DNA of 64,000 nucleotides. Origin: Pedobacter soli. Lineage in GTDB: Bacteria; Bacteroidota; Bacteroidia; Sphingobacteriales; Sphingobacteriaceae. The notes beneath the pieces were generated by a model, which had not been told where the DNA came from, did no database searches, and saw nothing but the letters and a program-made list of their open reading frames with translations. Shown here piece after piece: positions 54,259 through 63,343 of this stretch. Every line of letters starts with the position of its first letter. The first letter of the stretch is position 1. The DNA lies in contig NZ_FMZH01000009.1 of assembly GCF_900101435.1 (NCBI RefSeq), forward strand, positions 133,266-197,265, read 5' to 3'. Both the position numbers and the translations under genes were made by a program.

Positions 54259-54597
54259 ATTAACCACAGATAAAAAAGATGAACACAGATAAAAATATAA
54301 AACCCGGTGGTTTAAAATCTGTGTTAATCTGTGCGCATCTGTGGCAAAGAAATAAATTAACCACAGATGAATAGGATAGACACAGATAAAAATTTTTGGA
54401 CATGTTGATCAACAGCTTTAAAAATCTGTGTTAATCTGTGTCCATCTGTGACAAAGAAATAAATTAACCACAGATGAATAGGATAGACACAGATAAAAAT
54501 TTTTGGGCATGTTGCTCAACAACTTTAATAATCCGTGTTAATCTGTGCCCATCTGTGGCAAAAAAATAAATTAACCCTGTGTAATCTGTGGCAAAAA
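54254..54597. repeat. 107-bp tandem palindromic repeat array between cydA and cydB
   Basis: The repeat AATAAATTAACCACAGAT recurs at 54254, 54351 and 54458, and a partial copy starts at 54565; the full units are 107 bp apart (first unit 97 bp). Within each unit CCACAGAT... and CACAGAT are matched by ATCTGTGTTAATCTGTG and CATCTGTGG, so each copy folds into a strong hairpin. The array lies inside the cydAB transcript. It starts at the last bases of cydA and ends just before cydB. Confidence 0.9.
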
Positions 54598-54603
54598 AAA
54601 TAG

Positions 54604-55611
54604 ATGATGAAAGACGTTGTAATTACCTTTTTATGCATAGCCATTCTGCTCTACTTTTTATTGGGGGGAGCCGATTTTGGTGCAGGAATTATCGAACTGT
54701 TTACTTCGACCAAGAACCGAAGTAAAACCCGTAAAACCATGTATCAGGCCATTGGTCCGGTTTGGGAAGCCAACCACATGTGGCTCATTATTGCCATTGT
54801 AATCCTTTTTGTAGGCTTCCCGTTTATTTATACCACCATGTCGGTTTACCTGCATATTCCGCTGGCCATTATGTTAATTGGTATTATTGCACGTGGTACA
54901 GCATTTGTTTTTCGCCATTACGATGCTGTTAAAGACGATATGCAATGGTTGTACAACCGCATTTTCAGGTATTCCAGCTTCGTTACTGCTTTGTTTCTGG
55001 GGATTATAGCCGGAAGTCTGATTTCTGGACATATTGATACACAGGCAACAGATTTTTATACTGCCTATATCTCAGGCTGGCTAAACTGGTTTTCTATTGC
55101 TGTGGGCTTATTTACGGTAGCGCTCTGCGGTTTCTTAGCAGCCATCTACCTCATTGGTGAAACAAAAGAAGCACACGATAAGAAACGCTTTATTAAAAAA
55201 GCCGAAGTAATGAACGTAGCAGCAGTTGTTTTTGGCGCCATGGTATTTATTGCTGCGCAAAGAGATAAGATTCCGTTAATCGATTGGGTTTTTAAAAGCA
55301 GTGTTGGCTTATGGGCCATTGTTCTGGCCAGTTTATCACTTGTACTGTTGTGGTACCTGTTGATTAAAGGTAAAACCAAGGTATTACGCATTTTGGCGGG
55401 CTTCCAGGTAACGATGATCCTCCTGGCGATTAGTTATGCCCACTTTCCGAATTTTATCCGTTTAAAAAGCGGAGATGCCATTTCACTTTTAACAACTGTT
55501 GGGCCTGAAAAAACCATTTATAGTTTAGGTTTGGCACTTTTACTGGGCAGTGTGCTTATTTTACCTTTTTTAGGGTACTTGTTTTATAAGTTTCAGAAGA
55601 AAGAAGAGTAG
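54604..55611 (+). CDS. cydB: Cytochrome bd ubiquinol oxidase subunit II
   Basis: A 335-residue membrane subunit with eight helices, starting MMKDVVITFLCIAILLYFLLGGADFGAG, with the conserved GGADFGAG and GPVWEANHMWLI motifs. It partners CydA. It starts after the repeat array; an alternative ATG is one codon on. A 26-bp perfect inverted repeat and the terminator of the convergent M28 gene follow. Confidence 0.94.
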   Translation: MMKDVVITFLCIAILLYFLLGGADFGAGIIELFTSTKNRSKTRKTMYQAIGPVWEANHMWLIIAIVILFVGFPFIYTTMSVYLHIPLAIMLIGIIARGTAFVFRHYDAVKDDMQWLYNRIFRYSSFVTALFLGIIAGSLISGHIDTQATDFYTAYISGWLNWFSIAVGLFTVALCGFLAAIYLIGETKEAHDKKRFIKKAEVMNVAAVVFGAMVFIAAQRDKIPLIDWVFKSSVGLWAIVLASLSLVLLWYLLIKGKTKVLRILAGFQVTMILLAISYAHFPNFIRLKSGDAISLLTTVGPEKTIYSLGLALLLGSVLILPFLGYLFYKFQKKEE

Positions 55612-55617
55612 AGATTT

Positions 55618-55681
55618 TGTCATGCTGAGGCACGAAGCATCTGCAACCGATGAAACAGATGCTTCGTGCCTCAGCATGACA
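55618..55681. repeat. Long REP-like hairpin downstream of cydB
   Basis: A perfect 26-bp stem (55618-55643 and 55656-55681) with a 12-base loop. The core TGTCATGCTGAGGCACGAAG belongs to a dispersed type also seen as CTCAGG(A/G)TGACAAATGT near 32680 and 63510. Confidence 0.92.
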
Positions 55682-55689
55682 GTATTTAA

Positions 55690-55718
55690 TAAAAAAGAGC
55701 ATCTGTTTCCAAATGCTC
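55690..55718 (-). terminator. Terminator of the M28 peptidase gene
   Basis: GAGCAT (55697-55702) pairs with ATGCTC (55713-55718). On the minus strand a T run follows (A run 55690-55696). It lies about 30 bases past the peptidase stop. Confidence 0.72.
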
Positions 55719-55743
55719 CTTTAAAATCTATTTAACTGATCGA

Positions 55744-57291
55744 TTACAAACCGCCTTTCCGGTTCGATTTAGTTGGCACCGGCCATGCGGCTGGTTTGCC
55801 CGTACGTTCGTTTACCGGTAAATCGGTAGCTTTTTCGTTTGAGGTTCTTTCCGGATCTTCGCACGCCATATACACCATAATGGCAGCTAAAATTACGTTG
55901 CTTCTAATCTCGTCGAAAACCAATTTATCGTAACTATCGCGATTGGTATGCCAGGTATAAGTGCCGTAATCCCAGCTGGTAGAGCTTAGCGAATAACCTA
56001 AAGCACCAGCAGCTACAAAAGATGCAAAATCAGATCCTCCGGCACCTGGCATTCCAGGGAAACTGGTTTTAATCTGATTTTTAATAGTGTCTGGTACAGC
56101 AGCTAACCAGCGGGTAATGTAATCTTTCGATTTGGCAAAACCTTGTCCGCCAATGTTAACCACGCGGCCTGTACCATTATCCTGGTTAAATAAAGCCTGT
56201 AGGTTATTTACAATTTCAGGATGATCTTCTACAAAAGCCCTCGATCCGTTTAAGCCCTGCTCTTCGCTACCCCAATGACCTACAAGAATGGTGCGCTTAG
56301 GATTAGGATAAAATTTCTTTAAAATACGCATGGCTTCCATCATTAAAATGGTGCCTGATCCATTATCAGTTGCGCCACTTGCGCCATCCCACGAATCGAA
56401 GTGCGCCGAAAGCATAACATATTCGTTCGGCTTTTGCTTACTTTTTAGCTCAGCAATGGTGTTAAAGGTTGGTACAGCACCTAGTTTTTTAGATTCCGAT
56501 TCGATTTTAAGCATTGGTTTGTTGCCATTTAGCGCTAAACGGTAAACCAGACCATAATCTTCTACCGATAAATCTAAAGTAGGTACTTTAGTAGTGTTGG
56601 CACCGAAAATTTTATCAACCCCAAAACCTTGCGACCAGTTGTTGATGATAACAGCAACTGCTCCTGCATTTTCTAAAGCTACAGGTAAGGTTTTAGCGTT
56701 ATAACCTGTTTTGGCTATGCCGGCAGCAAATGCTTTAGCCGCATCGGCCTTTTGTTTTTTAAACTTTTCGAATAAATCTTTCGTAGCAAATTCTTCCCAG
56801 TTTTTTTCTGGCCTGCCCGAAAGCTGGTTCATAGAAATTAATACAATTTTGCCGTTTACGTTGGGTAACCATTTCTGGAAAGCTACCGAATCGGTAATTT
56901 CGGGCAGGATAATGGCTTCGGCATTGATGGCTTTGCCGTTGGTTGAGGGGCTCCAGGCCAATTGTGTTCCCTCCAGGGTTCTCACGCGCGGACTTACCAG
57001 ATCAATATGGGTAATGCCTCTTTCCCAGCCAGCCCATTCGCCCCATTTTTCGTTTTTGGCCGAAATGCCCCAGTCGCTATATTTTTTTACTGCCCAGTCG
57101 TTAGCTTGTTTCATTTGTGGCGAACCTACCAAACGCGGACCTACCACATCCAATAATTCGTGCGCAAGTTTTTCCAGCTGCGAGTTTTCGTTTACTTCTT
57201 TAACAATATTGTCGATTACTTTTTTGTCTTGTGCAAAAACACTGACCGAAGCGCATAGCAATAGCGCAGAAAAGAGTAGTTTTTTATTCAT
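55744..57291 (-). CDS. Secreted M28-family metallopeptidase
   Basis: A 515-residue zinc peptidase with signal peptide MNKKLLFSALLLCASVSVFAQ. A protease-associated (PA) domain spans about residues 120-260. The catalytic M28 domain has SAHFDSWDGASGATDNGSG (zinc His and Asp), WGSEEQGLNGS (catalytic and bridging Glu), and YTWHTNRDSYDKL near the end (last zinc His). It is an aminopeptidase or dipeptidase-like enzyme acting in periplasm or outside. Its stop lies beyond the cydB terminator region. Confidence 0.93.
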   Translation of the reverse strand: MNKKLLFSALLLCASVSVFAQDKKVIDNIVKEVNENSQLEKLAHELLDVVGPRLVGSPQMKQANDWAVKKYSDWGISAKNEKWGEWAGWERGITHIDLVSPRVRTLEGTQLAWSPSTNGKAINAEAIILPEITDSVAFQKWLPNVNGKIVLISMNQLSGRPEKNWEEFATKDLFEKFKKQKADAAKAFAAGIAKTGYNAKTLPVALENAGAVAVIINNWSQGFGVDKIFGANTTKVPTLDLSVEDYGLVYRLALNGNKPMLKIESESKKLGAVPTFNTIAELKSKQKPNEYVMLSAHFDSWDGASGATDNGSGTILMMEAMRILKKFYPNPKRTILVGHWGSEEQGLNGSRAFVEDHPEIVNNLQALFNQDNGTGRVVNIGGQGFAKSKDYITRWLAAVPDTIKNQIKTSFPGMPGAGGSDFASFVAAGALGYSLSSTSWDYGTYTWHTNRDSYDKLVFDEIRSNVILAAIMVYMACEDPERTSNEKATDLPVNERTGKPAAWPVPTKSNRKGGL

Positions 57292-57453
57292 AATAAGTTT
57301 TAGTTAATGGATAAACGAATTTATGAAATAAGGGCAGGATTTGGGGATGTTAATGGAAATGTTGCAGTAAATAGGATCGTCATCGCCGTGGCAATCTTTT
57401 CCGCTTGGTTTGTTAGCGCTTAGGCAAAGGATATATAATTGAGATATGGACTG

Positions 57454-57474
57454 AGGTTGGTGAGCCACCAACCT
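57454..57474. repeat. GGTTGGTG-loop-CACCAACC hairpin
   Basis: AGGTTGGTG (57454-57462), loop AGC, CACCAACCT (57466-57474), a perfect 9-bp stem between the YciI-like gene and the M28 gene. It is a member of the family seen at 51.3 and 22.4 kb. Confidence 0.8.
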
Positions 57475-57502
57475 TAGGATAAACATCTGACCTCACGACT
57501 AA

Positions 57503-57967
57503 CTAAAAGCTTTTCTTTTGTACCTTATCATGAAAAGGCAAATATTCTGATAGCGCTGCAGAGCCATACCAGTTGTAAAGTTCGGGTTCGAGTACTTTCG
57601 CTTTAATTGCCGGATCGTTTTCTAACAATTGTTTAGCCTCATCCATCGATTTGGTGTTTAAAATAAAAATACCGCGGTAATTTTTGTCGTTTTTGCCCAT
57701 AGGTCCGGCAACTACCAGTTTATTTAGGGCTACCATTTTATCCATGTTGGCCATGTGCCCGGCAAAAAGACTGTCGGTTTTAGCTTTGGTTTCGGTTGTA
57801 TTGGTGCCCGATTTCAGGATTACCATAATGTACATTTTCATGCCATAATCGTCGGCACCGAGTTTTTTTGCCAGCGCTTCATCATAAGGCACTTTGGCTT
57901 TTTTATCTTGTGCGGCCACAGCCAGCGTAGCTGCGCTAAGGCAAATGGCGAGTAAGAGTTTTTTCAT
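57503..57967 (-). CDS. Exported YCII-domain protein
   Basis: A 154-residue protein with signal peptide MKKLLLAICLSAATLAVAAQ and a YCII-type ferredoxin-like alpha/beta fold: YIMVILKSGTNTTETKAK, LFAGHMANMDKMVALNKLVVAGPMG and NYRGIFILNTKSMDEAKQLLENDPAIKAKVLEPELYNW. The conserved His of the family is present in GHMANM. YCII enzymes include lyases and dehalogenases acting on small acids; a secreted one is less usual and its role is unknown. Confidence 0.82.
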   Translation of the reverse strand: MKKLLLAICLSAATLAVAAQDKKAKVPYDEALAKKLGADDYGMKMYIMVILKSGTNTTETKAKTDSLFAGHMANMDKMVALNKLVVAGPMGKNDKNYRGIFILNTKSMDEAKQLLENDPAIKAKVLEPELYNWYGSAALSEYLPFHDKVQKKSF

Positions 57968-58293
57968 GTTGTTGTGGTTTGGTTAGTTTAAAAATAAGAA
58001 AAATTATGATATTCCCCTCCTTTGGAGGGAGAGCGTAGGGGGTGGTGGTTTAATGCCTATTGCAGGAACTACCTTTTCAAATTTACCGCAGGCTACTGTA
58101 AAATAAACCTGATCCGATAGCTATCGGATGCCGTGAACATGGAGTGTAGCGTAATAAAGCGAAAAGCAGGACTGAAGTCACCGAAGTACTTCAAACCCTG
58201 CTTTTCTTATTATAGTTTATTTGTTCATTAGTCATTTGTTGATTAGTTTATTTGTACTAATGAACTAATGACCAATGAGCTACTTAACCAATT
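57968..58293. other. Intergenic repeats
   Basis: About 326 bases. It holds CCCCTCC-TTT-GGAGGG (about 58014-58029), a fold like the other dispersed palindromes, and at about 58095-58190 the repeat that is inverted relative to 50545-50630, including CCGATAGCTATCGG. No gene is supported. Confidence 0.55.
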
Positions 58294-59139
58294 TTAATTG
58301 TTCATCATTTTAATAAAAGCGCCTAATTTAGCTTTCATGGCTCTTCTATCTACAATGAAATCGAGGAAACCGTGCTCCAGAACGAATTCTGAAGTTTGGA
58401 AACCTTTAGGTAAATCTTTTTTAATGGTTTCTTTAATTACCCTTGGGCCTGCAAAACCGATTAACGAGCCTGGTTCGGCAATGTTAATATCGCCCAACAT
58501 GGCATAAGAAGCGGTAACACCACCAGTTGTTGGATCGGTTAATAAAGAAATGTAAGGAACTTTAGCCTGACCTAACAAGGCCAGTTTAGCCGATGTTTTA
58601 GCCATTTGCATCAGTGAAAATGCAGCCTCCATCATCCGTGCACCACCTGATTTAGAAATCATGAGGAAAGGCACTTTGTGTTTGATGCTGTAATCGATAG
58701 AACGGGCAATTTTTTCGCCTACTACCGAGCCCATTGAACCGCCGATGAATGCAAAATCCATACAGGCGATAACGATATCCTGACCTTCTATTTTACCAAC
58801 ACCAGCGCGGATGGCATCTTTTAAGCCGGTTTTAGCTTGGCTTTCTTTAATTCTATCGGTGTAAGGTTTATTGTCGTTAAATTTTAAAGGGTCGCCTGAT
58901 GTTAGGTCAGGGAACAGCTCTTTAAACTCGTTATCATCAAATAAAACCTCGAAATATTCTTTTGAGCCTACTCTCAGGTGGTAATCGCAGTAGTGGCAAA
59001 CGTATTTGTTTTCCTGAAGTTCTGCCTGATGTAGCGGTTTTTTACAATTTGGACATTTATTCCACAAACCATCCGGTGCTTCTTTTTTCTCTTCGGTTGT
59101 GGTAATGATACCTTTTTTTTCTCTCTTAAACCAAGCCAT
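58294..59139 (-). CDS. accD: Acetyl-CoA carboxylase carboxyltransferase beta subunit
   Basis: A 281-residue subunit. The N-terminal zinc ribbon is visible as [14 protein letters not shown] and [15 protein letters not shown]. The crotonase-like carboxyltransferase core has [22 protein letters not shown] and [36 protein letters not shown]. It transfers CO2 to acetyl-CoA for fatty acid synthesis. The ATG at 59139 ([11 protein letters not shown]) is chosen over an in-frame extension. The partner accA is not in the window. Confidence 0.96.
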   Translation of the reverse strand: MAWFKREKKGIITTTEEKKEAPDGLWNKCPNCKKPLHQAELQENKYVCHYCDYHLRVGSKEYFEVLFDDNEFKELFPDLTSGDPLKFNDNKPYTDRIKESQAKTGLKDAIRAGVGKIEGQDIVIACMDFAFIGGSMGSVVGEKIARSIDYSIKHKVPFLMISKSGGARMMEAAFSLMQMAKTSAKLALLGQAKVPYISLLTDPTTGGVTASYAMLGDINIAEPGSLIGFAGPRVIKETIKKDLPKGFQTSEFVLEHGFLDFIVDRRAMKAKLGAFIKMMNN

Positions 59140-59534
59140 ATAATTTTTTGAAGAATTGGATTGCAAAGAAACGAAAAATATCATCAACTTTATCAATTAC
59201 CCATAAGCAAATTCCAATAAGCCGATCAATTTTATCAAATTAATTAGCGGTACACCTAATGGGAATAAAGCTTTTAAGCTCACGAAACAGCTCTGATGGG
59301 TTGCGATAAAGCATTCTTAACATTTTATCTGTCACTTTTATTTTAGCCTGGCGTTTGAAAATTGGATATTGAAATATTGGTTATTTCTTTAAGTGTGTCT
59401 TTTTTACACTAAGGATAATGTGTTTTTTACACTAAACAGGCCTTATTTTGCTGTCAGGCAAATAATTCTGTTGCTATAAAAGCTTGGAATGTTATTTTTT
59501 TTTATAACTTCGGACTTAATAAAATTAACAAGAA
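59140..59534. other. Divergent intergenic region accD-fbaA
   Basis: About 395 bases holding the promoters of accD and the aldolase gene. It has two direct repeats of the type TGTGTnTTTTTTACACTAA (59394-59412 and 59419-59435), each a small hairpin. No gene is supported. Confidence 0.5.
59394..59435. promoter_or_regulatory. Two TGTGT...ACACTAA direct repeats
   Basis: The two copies are 25 bases apart, start to start, and each contains a TGTG/ACAC inverted pair around T6. They lie 100 bases upstream of the aldolase ATG and about 255 bases from accD, so they could be an operator for either gene. The regulator is unknown. Confidence 0.4.
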
Positions 59535-60614
59535 ATGAGTTTAAAAGGCTACAAAGGCGTAATTTACGGAGATGCCGTTCAAGAATTGTTTGAGCAGGCT
59601 AAAAAACATCAGTTTGCTTTACCAGCAGTAAACGTTACCGGTACCAATACGGTAAATGCGGTAATGGAAACTGCGAAGGCAGTAAATTCGCCTGTTATGA
59701 TTCAATTATCTAATGGAGGTGCACAGTTTTATGCTGGTAAATCTTTAGATAACGAGAAATTGCAGGCATGTATTTTAGGTGCTGTATCGGCAGCTAAACA
59801 TGTACATTTATTGGCAGAGCATTATGGTGTTGCTGTGGTATTACATACCGACCATGCAGCTAAAAAATTATTGCCATGGATTGATGGATTATTGGATCAC
59901 GGTGAAAAATTCTTCGCTGAAACCGGAAAACCTTTGTTTTCATCTCACATGTTAGATTTATCGGAAGAGTCGATTGAAGAAAACATGGAAATTTCTGCTA
60001 AATATTTAGCACGCATGGCTAAAATGAACATGACTATCGAAATCGAGCTTGGTGTAACTGGTGGTGAGGAAGATGGTGTGGATAACAGCGATGTAGACAG
60101 CTCTAAATTATATACGCAACCAAGTGAAGTTGCTTATGCTTACGAAGAATTGAGCAAAGTTTCTCCGCGCTTTACTGTTGCTGCTGCTTTTGGTAACGTA
60201 CACGGTGTTTATAAACCAGGTAACGTTAAATTGCAACCGGTAATTTTGAAAAACTCTCAGGATTTCATCAAAGAAAAATTCAGCTTAACTGCAGAGAAAC
60301 CAATTAACTTCGTATTCCACGGTGGTTCTGGTTCATCTCAGGAAGAAATCAGAGAAGCCATTTCTTATGGCGCCATTAAAATGAATATCGATACGGATAT
60401 GCAATGGGCATTCTGGGAAGGTATTTTAGAATATTACAAAAAGAATGAAGCTTATTTACAAGGCCAGATTGGTAACCCTGAAGGTGATGATAAGCCAAAT
60501 AAAAAATATTACGATCCACGTGTATGGTTACGTAAGGCTGAAGAAGCTTTCGTTAAGCGCTTAACTGTTGCTTTCGAAGACTTAAACTGCATTAACGTTA
60601 ACGATAAACTTTAA
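59535..60614 (+). CDS. fbaA: Class II fructose-bisphosphate aldolase
   Basis: A 359-residue zinc aldolase. The zinc ligand block is VVLHTDHAAKKLLPW; further metal sites lie in EIELGVTGGEEDGVDN, AAAFGNVHGVYKPGN and FVFHGGSGSSQEEI. It cleaves fructose-1,6-bisphosphate in glycolysis and acts in reverse in gluconeogenesis. Length matches the FbaA group. It is monocistronic, ending at a terminator at 60684. Confidence 0.96.
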   Translation: MSLKGYKGVIYGDAVQELFEQAKKHQFALPAVNVTGTNTVNAVMETAKAVNSPVMIQLSNGGAQFYAGKSLDNEKLQACILGAVSAAKHVHLLAEHYGVAVVLHTDHAAKKLLPWIDGLLDHGEKFFAETGKPLFSSHMLDLSEESIEENMEISAKYLARMAKMNMTIEIELGVTGGEEDGVDNSDVDSSKLYTQPSEVAYAYEELSKVSPRFTVAAAFGNVHGVYKPGNVKLQPVILKNSQDFIKEKFSLTAEKPINFVFHGGSGSSQEEIREAISYGAIKMNIDTDMQWAFWEGILEYYKKNEAYLQGQIGNPEGDDKPNKKYYDPRVWLRKAEEAFVKRLTVAFEDLNCINVNDKL

Positions 60615-60683
60615 TTTAGGTTAAAATGTTTTAACGTTGGAACGTTGCAACATTGCAACATTAAAACCTTTTTAGCAACAAGG

Positions 60684-60720
60684 AAAGCGCCATAGGTATA
60701 AAAACTTATGGCGCTTTTGT
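60684..60720 (+). terminator. Terminator of fbaA
   Basis: An 11-bp perfect stem (60684-60694 and 60707-60717) with a 12-base loop, followed by T-rich sequence. Confidence 0.8.
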
Positions 60721-60753
60721 TTGTTTTAGGTATATTTAAGCAAACAATCTGTG

Positions 60754-61260
60754 ATGAGAAAATCTAAAGCTGATACTAAAAAAAACAACTTTTTTGAGCG
60801 GTTTGCCAATGCTGCAACCAAATTTACCGGAAGCTCTATCGCATTTATTGCTGCAACAGCCATTGTGATCCTCTGGGCAGTAACCGGTCCGGTTTTCGAT
60901 TATTCTGAAACCTGGCAACTGGTTATCAATACCGGAACAACCATTATTACTTTCTTAATGGTTTTTTTAATCCAAAAGGCACAAAACAAGGATGGAAAAG
61001 CTATACAGCTGAAGTTAAATGAGTTAATTGCCGCGCATGAAAAGGCCAGTAACCGGATGGTAGATATTGAAGATTTAACAGAAAAGGATTTAGATCAGTT
61101 ACACAAATTTTACGTTACGCTGGCTACATTAGCCAAAAAAGAGACCGATATTCATTGTTCGCATTCTATTGATGTGGCCACTGCGCTTAATGAATTGAAA
61201 ATACAAAAGAATAAACACTTTAAACACCACGATAATGAGTCTGCAAGTTCAAAAAATTAA
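60754..61260 (+). CDS. Low-affinity iron permease family protein
   Basis: A 168-residue membrane protein with two hydrophobic helices in the first 75 residues (GSSIAFIAATAIVILWAVTGPVF and WQLVINTGTTIITFLMVFLIQKAQN) and a charged helical tail. The stretch RFANAATKFTGSS plus FLIQKAQNKDGKAIQLKLNELI is the signature of bacterial proteins named after fungal Fet4; transport of iron is not shown for them. ATG at 60754 follows a GTG one codon earlier. It overlaps the next gene by 26 bases. Confidence 0.85.
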   Translation: MRKSKADTKKNNFFERFANAATKFTGSSIAFIAATAIVILWAVTGPVFDYSETWQLVINTGTTIITFLMVFLIQKAQNKDGKAIQLKLNELIAAHEKASNRMVDIEDLTEKDLDQLHKFYVTLATLAKKETDIHCSHSIDVATALNELKIQKNKHFKHHDNESASSKN

Positions 61261-61657
61261 CCATCCCGAAGATTTAGATAAAGCATTTGCCATCCGTAAA
61301 ATTGTATTTGTAGAGGAGCAAAACTGCCCGCCAGAGCTGGAGTGGGAGCATGAGGACGAATCGGTCCATTTTTTGGCTTCATACAATGGGCAGCCTTGCG
61401 GAGCCTGCAGGTGGCGTAAAACGGATAACGGTTATAAACTGGAGCGTTTTGCTGTTTTAAAAGACTTTAGGGGGCATGGGGTAGGTCGTGCGTTAATTGC
61501 TGAGGCTTTATCTGATTTGCCTGACGATGCGCACTATATTTACCTGAATTCGCAATTAGATGCGATGAGTTTGTATGCTAAATTTGGCTTTGTGGCTGAA
61601 GGAGAGCAGTTTGAAGAAGCAGGGATTCAGCATTTCAGGATGGTGAAGCAGGTTTAA
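61235..61657 (+). CDS. GNAT N-acetyltransferase
   Basis: A 140-residue GNAT protein of the YitH/ElaA-like group. Motif A is KLERFAVLKDFRGHGVGRALIAEAL and motif B is IYLNSQLDAMSLYAKFGFVAEGEQFEEAGIQHFRMVK. The substrate is not known. It starts inside the permease gene in another frame (26-base overlap), so it is coupled to it. It is intact, unlike the PaiA-like GNAT at 16762. Confidence 0.92.
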   Translation: MSLQVQKINHPEDLDKAFAIRKIVFVEEQNCPPELEWEHEDESVHFLASYNGQPCGACRWRKTDNGYKLERFAVLKDFRGHGVGRALIAEALSDLPDDAHYIYLNSQLDAMSLYAKFGFVAEGEQFEEAGIQHFRMVKQV

Positions 61658-61694
61658 TTTTTAAGAATTATATTTGCAATTTAAAACCTTATAA

Positions 61695-62399
61695 ATGAAA
61701 AAATTAATACTCTCGATATTTTTATTTATTCTTGCTTTTTTAGCTAAAGCTCAAAAAATGGATACTGTTTATTTCGATCATAAATGGGTTAAAACGGATA
61801 AATCAAATAAATACTATTACAGAATTGTAGAAAAAAATAAATCAAAAGAAACATTTTTGGTTAAAGATTTTTACAACACCGGAACTCTACAAATGGAAGG
61901 GACTTATTCATCTATTGATCCTGAAGTTAAAAATGGTGAATTTGTCTGGTACTACGAGAATGGTCAGAAGCGTATTGAGTCTACCTATAAAAATAATGAG
62001 GTAATTAAGGAACGTGAGTGGGATAGAAATGGTAATTTAAAAAAAGAACAAGAATTAGTTAATGTAACTAATAGCACAACCGGAGAAGCAACCAAGGCGG
62101 TTATTGAAAGAGCTCCGCAGTTTCCAGGCGGTAAAGCGGCTTTATTTGATTTTATTTCCAGAAAAGTTAAGTATCCCTCGACTTTAATTAAGGAAGGCAT
62201 TACCGGGAAAGTCATCGTTAGATTTGTTGTTACAAAAGAAGGAAAGGTTACTGATCCTGAAATTGTACAAAGTGTTCATCCGCTATTAGATGCTGAGGCA
62301 ATAAGGGTTGTAAAGCTAATGCCGAAATGGGAACCGGGCAAACAAAATGGTGAATTTATCAATGTGAAATTTTCTCTTCCTTTTAACTTTAACCTATAG
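61695..62399 (+). CDS. TonB C-terminal domain protein with MORN-like repeats
   Basis: A 234-residue exported protein, signal peptide MKKLILSIFLFILAFLAKAQ. It has two MORN-type repeats (TLQMEGTYSSIDPEVKNGEFVWYYENGQKRIESTYKN) and a TonB C-terminal domain (APQFPGGKAALFDFISRKVKYP, EGITGKVIVRFVVTKEGKVTDPEIV, LMPKWEPGKQNG), the normal second half. No membrane anchor like that of true TonB. It is a shorter paralog of the gene at 40639. Function is unknown. Confidence 0.86.
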   Translation: MKKLILSIFLFILAFLAKAQKMDTVYFDHKWVKTDKSNKYYYRIVEKNKSKETFLVKDFYNTGTLQMEGTYSSIDPEVKNGEFVWYYENGQKRIESTYKNNEVIKEREWDRNGNLKKEQELVNVTNSTTGEATKAVIERAPQFPGGKAALFDFISRKVKYPSTLIKEGITGKVIVRFVVTKEGKVTDPEIVQSVHPLLDAEAIRVVKLMPKWEPGKQNGEFINVKFSLPFNFNL

Positions 62400-62482
62400 T
62401 TCCATTTCTGGATGTTACGGGGAAAAATAGTGAGTCACTGCGTCGCAGAATTTATTTTATTTGTGTTTCCGTGTCAAAAAAA

Positions 62483-63343
62483 TTATCCAAATATCCTTCC
62501 TGATAAGGCCATTGCTTCATTCCATTTATCCATATCCAGATTTAAGTGTTCACCTTGTGCATTTAAGAAACTGATTACATCTTCGGTGGCGATATTACCG
62601 GTTAGGTCATCGGCAGCCATCGGGCAGCCACCAAAGCCTTTTAAAGCTGAATCTATTCTTTTTACGCCAGCGTGGTAAGCTGCGGCTATTTTCTCGAAAC
62701 GTAAGGCAGGGGTGGAGTGTAAGTGCACCCCGATTTCGGTATTACTAAACCTTGTAATTAATTTGGGCAGTATACTTTCGATTTTTGCCGGTGTTGAAAC
62801 GCCAACGGTATCGGCCAGAGATAATATGCTTACGCCTTTGCTTACGAGTACATCGGCCCATTGCTCTACAATTTCATAATTCCACTCATCGCCATAAGGA
62901 TTACCAAAACCCATAGAAAGGTAAACTACAGCCTCTTTGTTGTTTTTAACGCAAAGCGAAAGCATCTCCTCAACCGTATTTAACGATTGAGCAATGCTGG
63001 AGTTGGTATTGCGTTGCTGGAAGGTTTCTGAAATAGAAAAAGGAAAACCAAGGTAATTGATCTCCTGATGCTGAACAGCGGCTTCTACACCCCTCAAATT
63101 GGCTACAATGGCCAGTAGTTTGGTTTTTGTATCGCTTAAATCGAGGTTAGCCAATACTTCTGCAGTATCAGCCATTTGCGGAATAGCCTTTGGTGAAACG
63201 AAACTTCCAAAATCGAGCGTATCAAAACCTACCTGTAATAATAAATTGAGGTATTCGGTTTTTAACCCGGTAGGTATAAAATTGTGTAGGCCCTGCATCG
63301 CATCGCGGGGACATTCAACTAACTTAAATTGGTTTTGGCTCAT
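62483..63343 (-). CDS. Hydroxymethylglutaryl-CoA lyase family protein
   Basis: A 286-residue TIM-barrel enzyme of the HMG-CoA lyase group. The metal and catalytic residues occur in VECPRDAMQG (the family has GPRDGLQ), GVHLHSTPALRFEKIAAAYHAGVKRIDSALKGFGGCPMAADDLTGN with HxH and the catalytic Cys loop GCPMA. It would split HMG-CoA to acetoacetate and acetyl-CoA in leucine breakdown. The changed first motif makes a related lyase possible. It is monocistronic. Confidence 0.85.
   Translation of the reverse strand: MSQNQFKLVECPRDAMQGLHNFIPTGLKTEYLNLLLQVGFDTLDFGSFVSPKAIPQMADTAEVLANLDLSDTKTKLLAIVANLRGVEAAVQHQEINYLGFPFSISETFQQRNTNSSIAQSLNTVEEMLSLCVKNNKEAVVYLSMGFGNPYGDEWNYEIVEQWADVLVSKGVSILSLADTVGVSTPAKIESILPKLITRFSNTEIGVHLHSTPALRFEKIAAAYHAGVKRIDSALKGFGGCPMAADDLTGNIATEDVISFLNAQGEHLNLDMDKWNEAMALSGRIFG

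Noticed and set aside
54254-54597. CRISPR-like array
   Set aside because: The units are 107 bp and nearly identical over their whole length, each is internally palindromic, and there are no unique spacers or cas genes.
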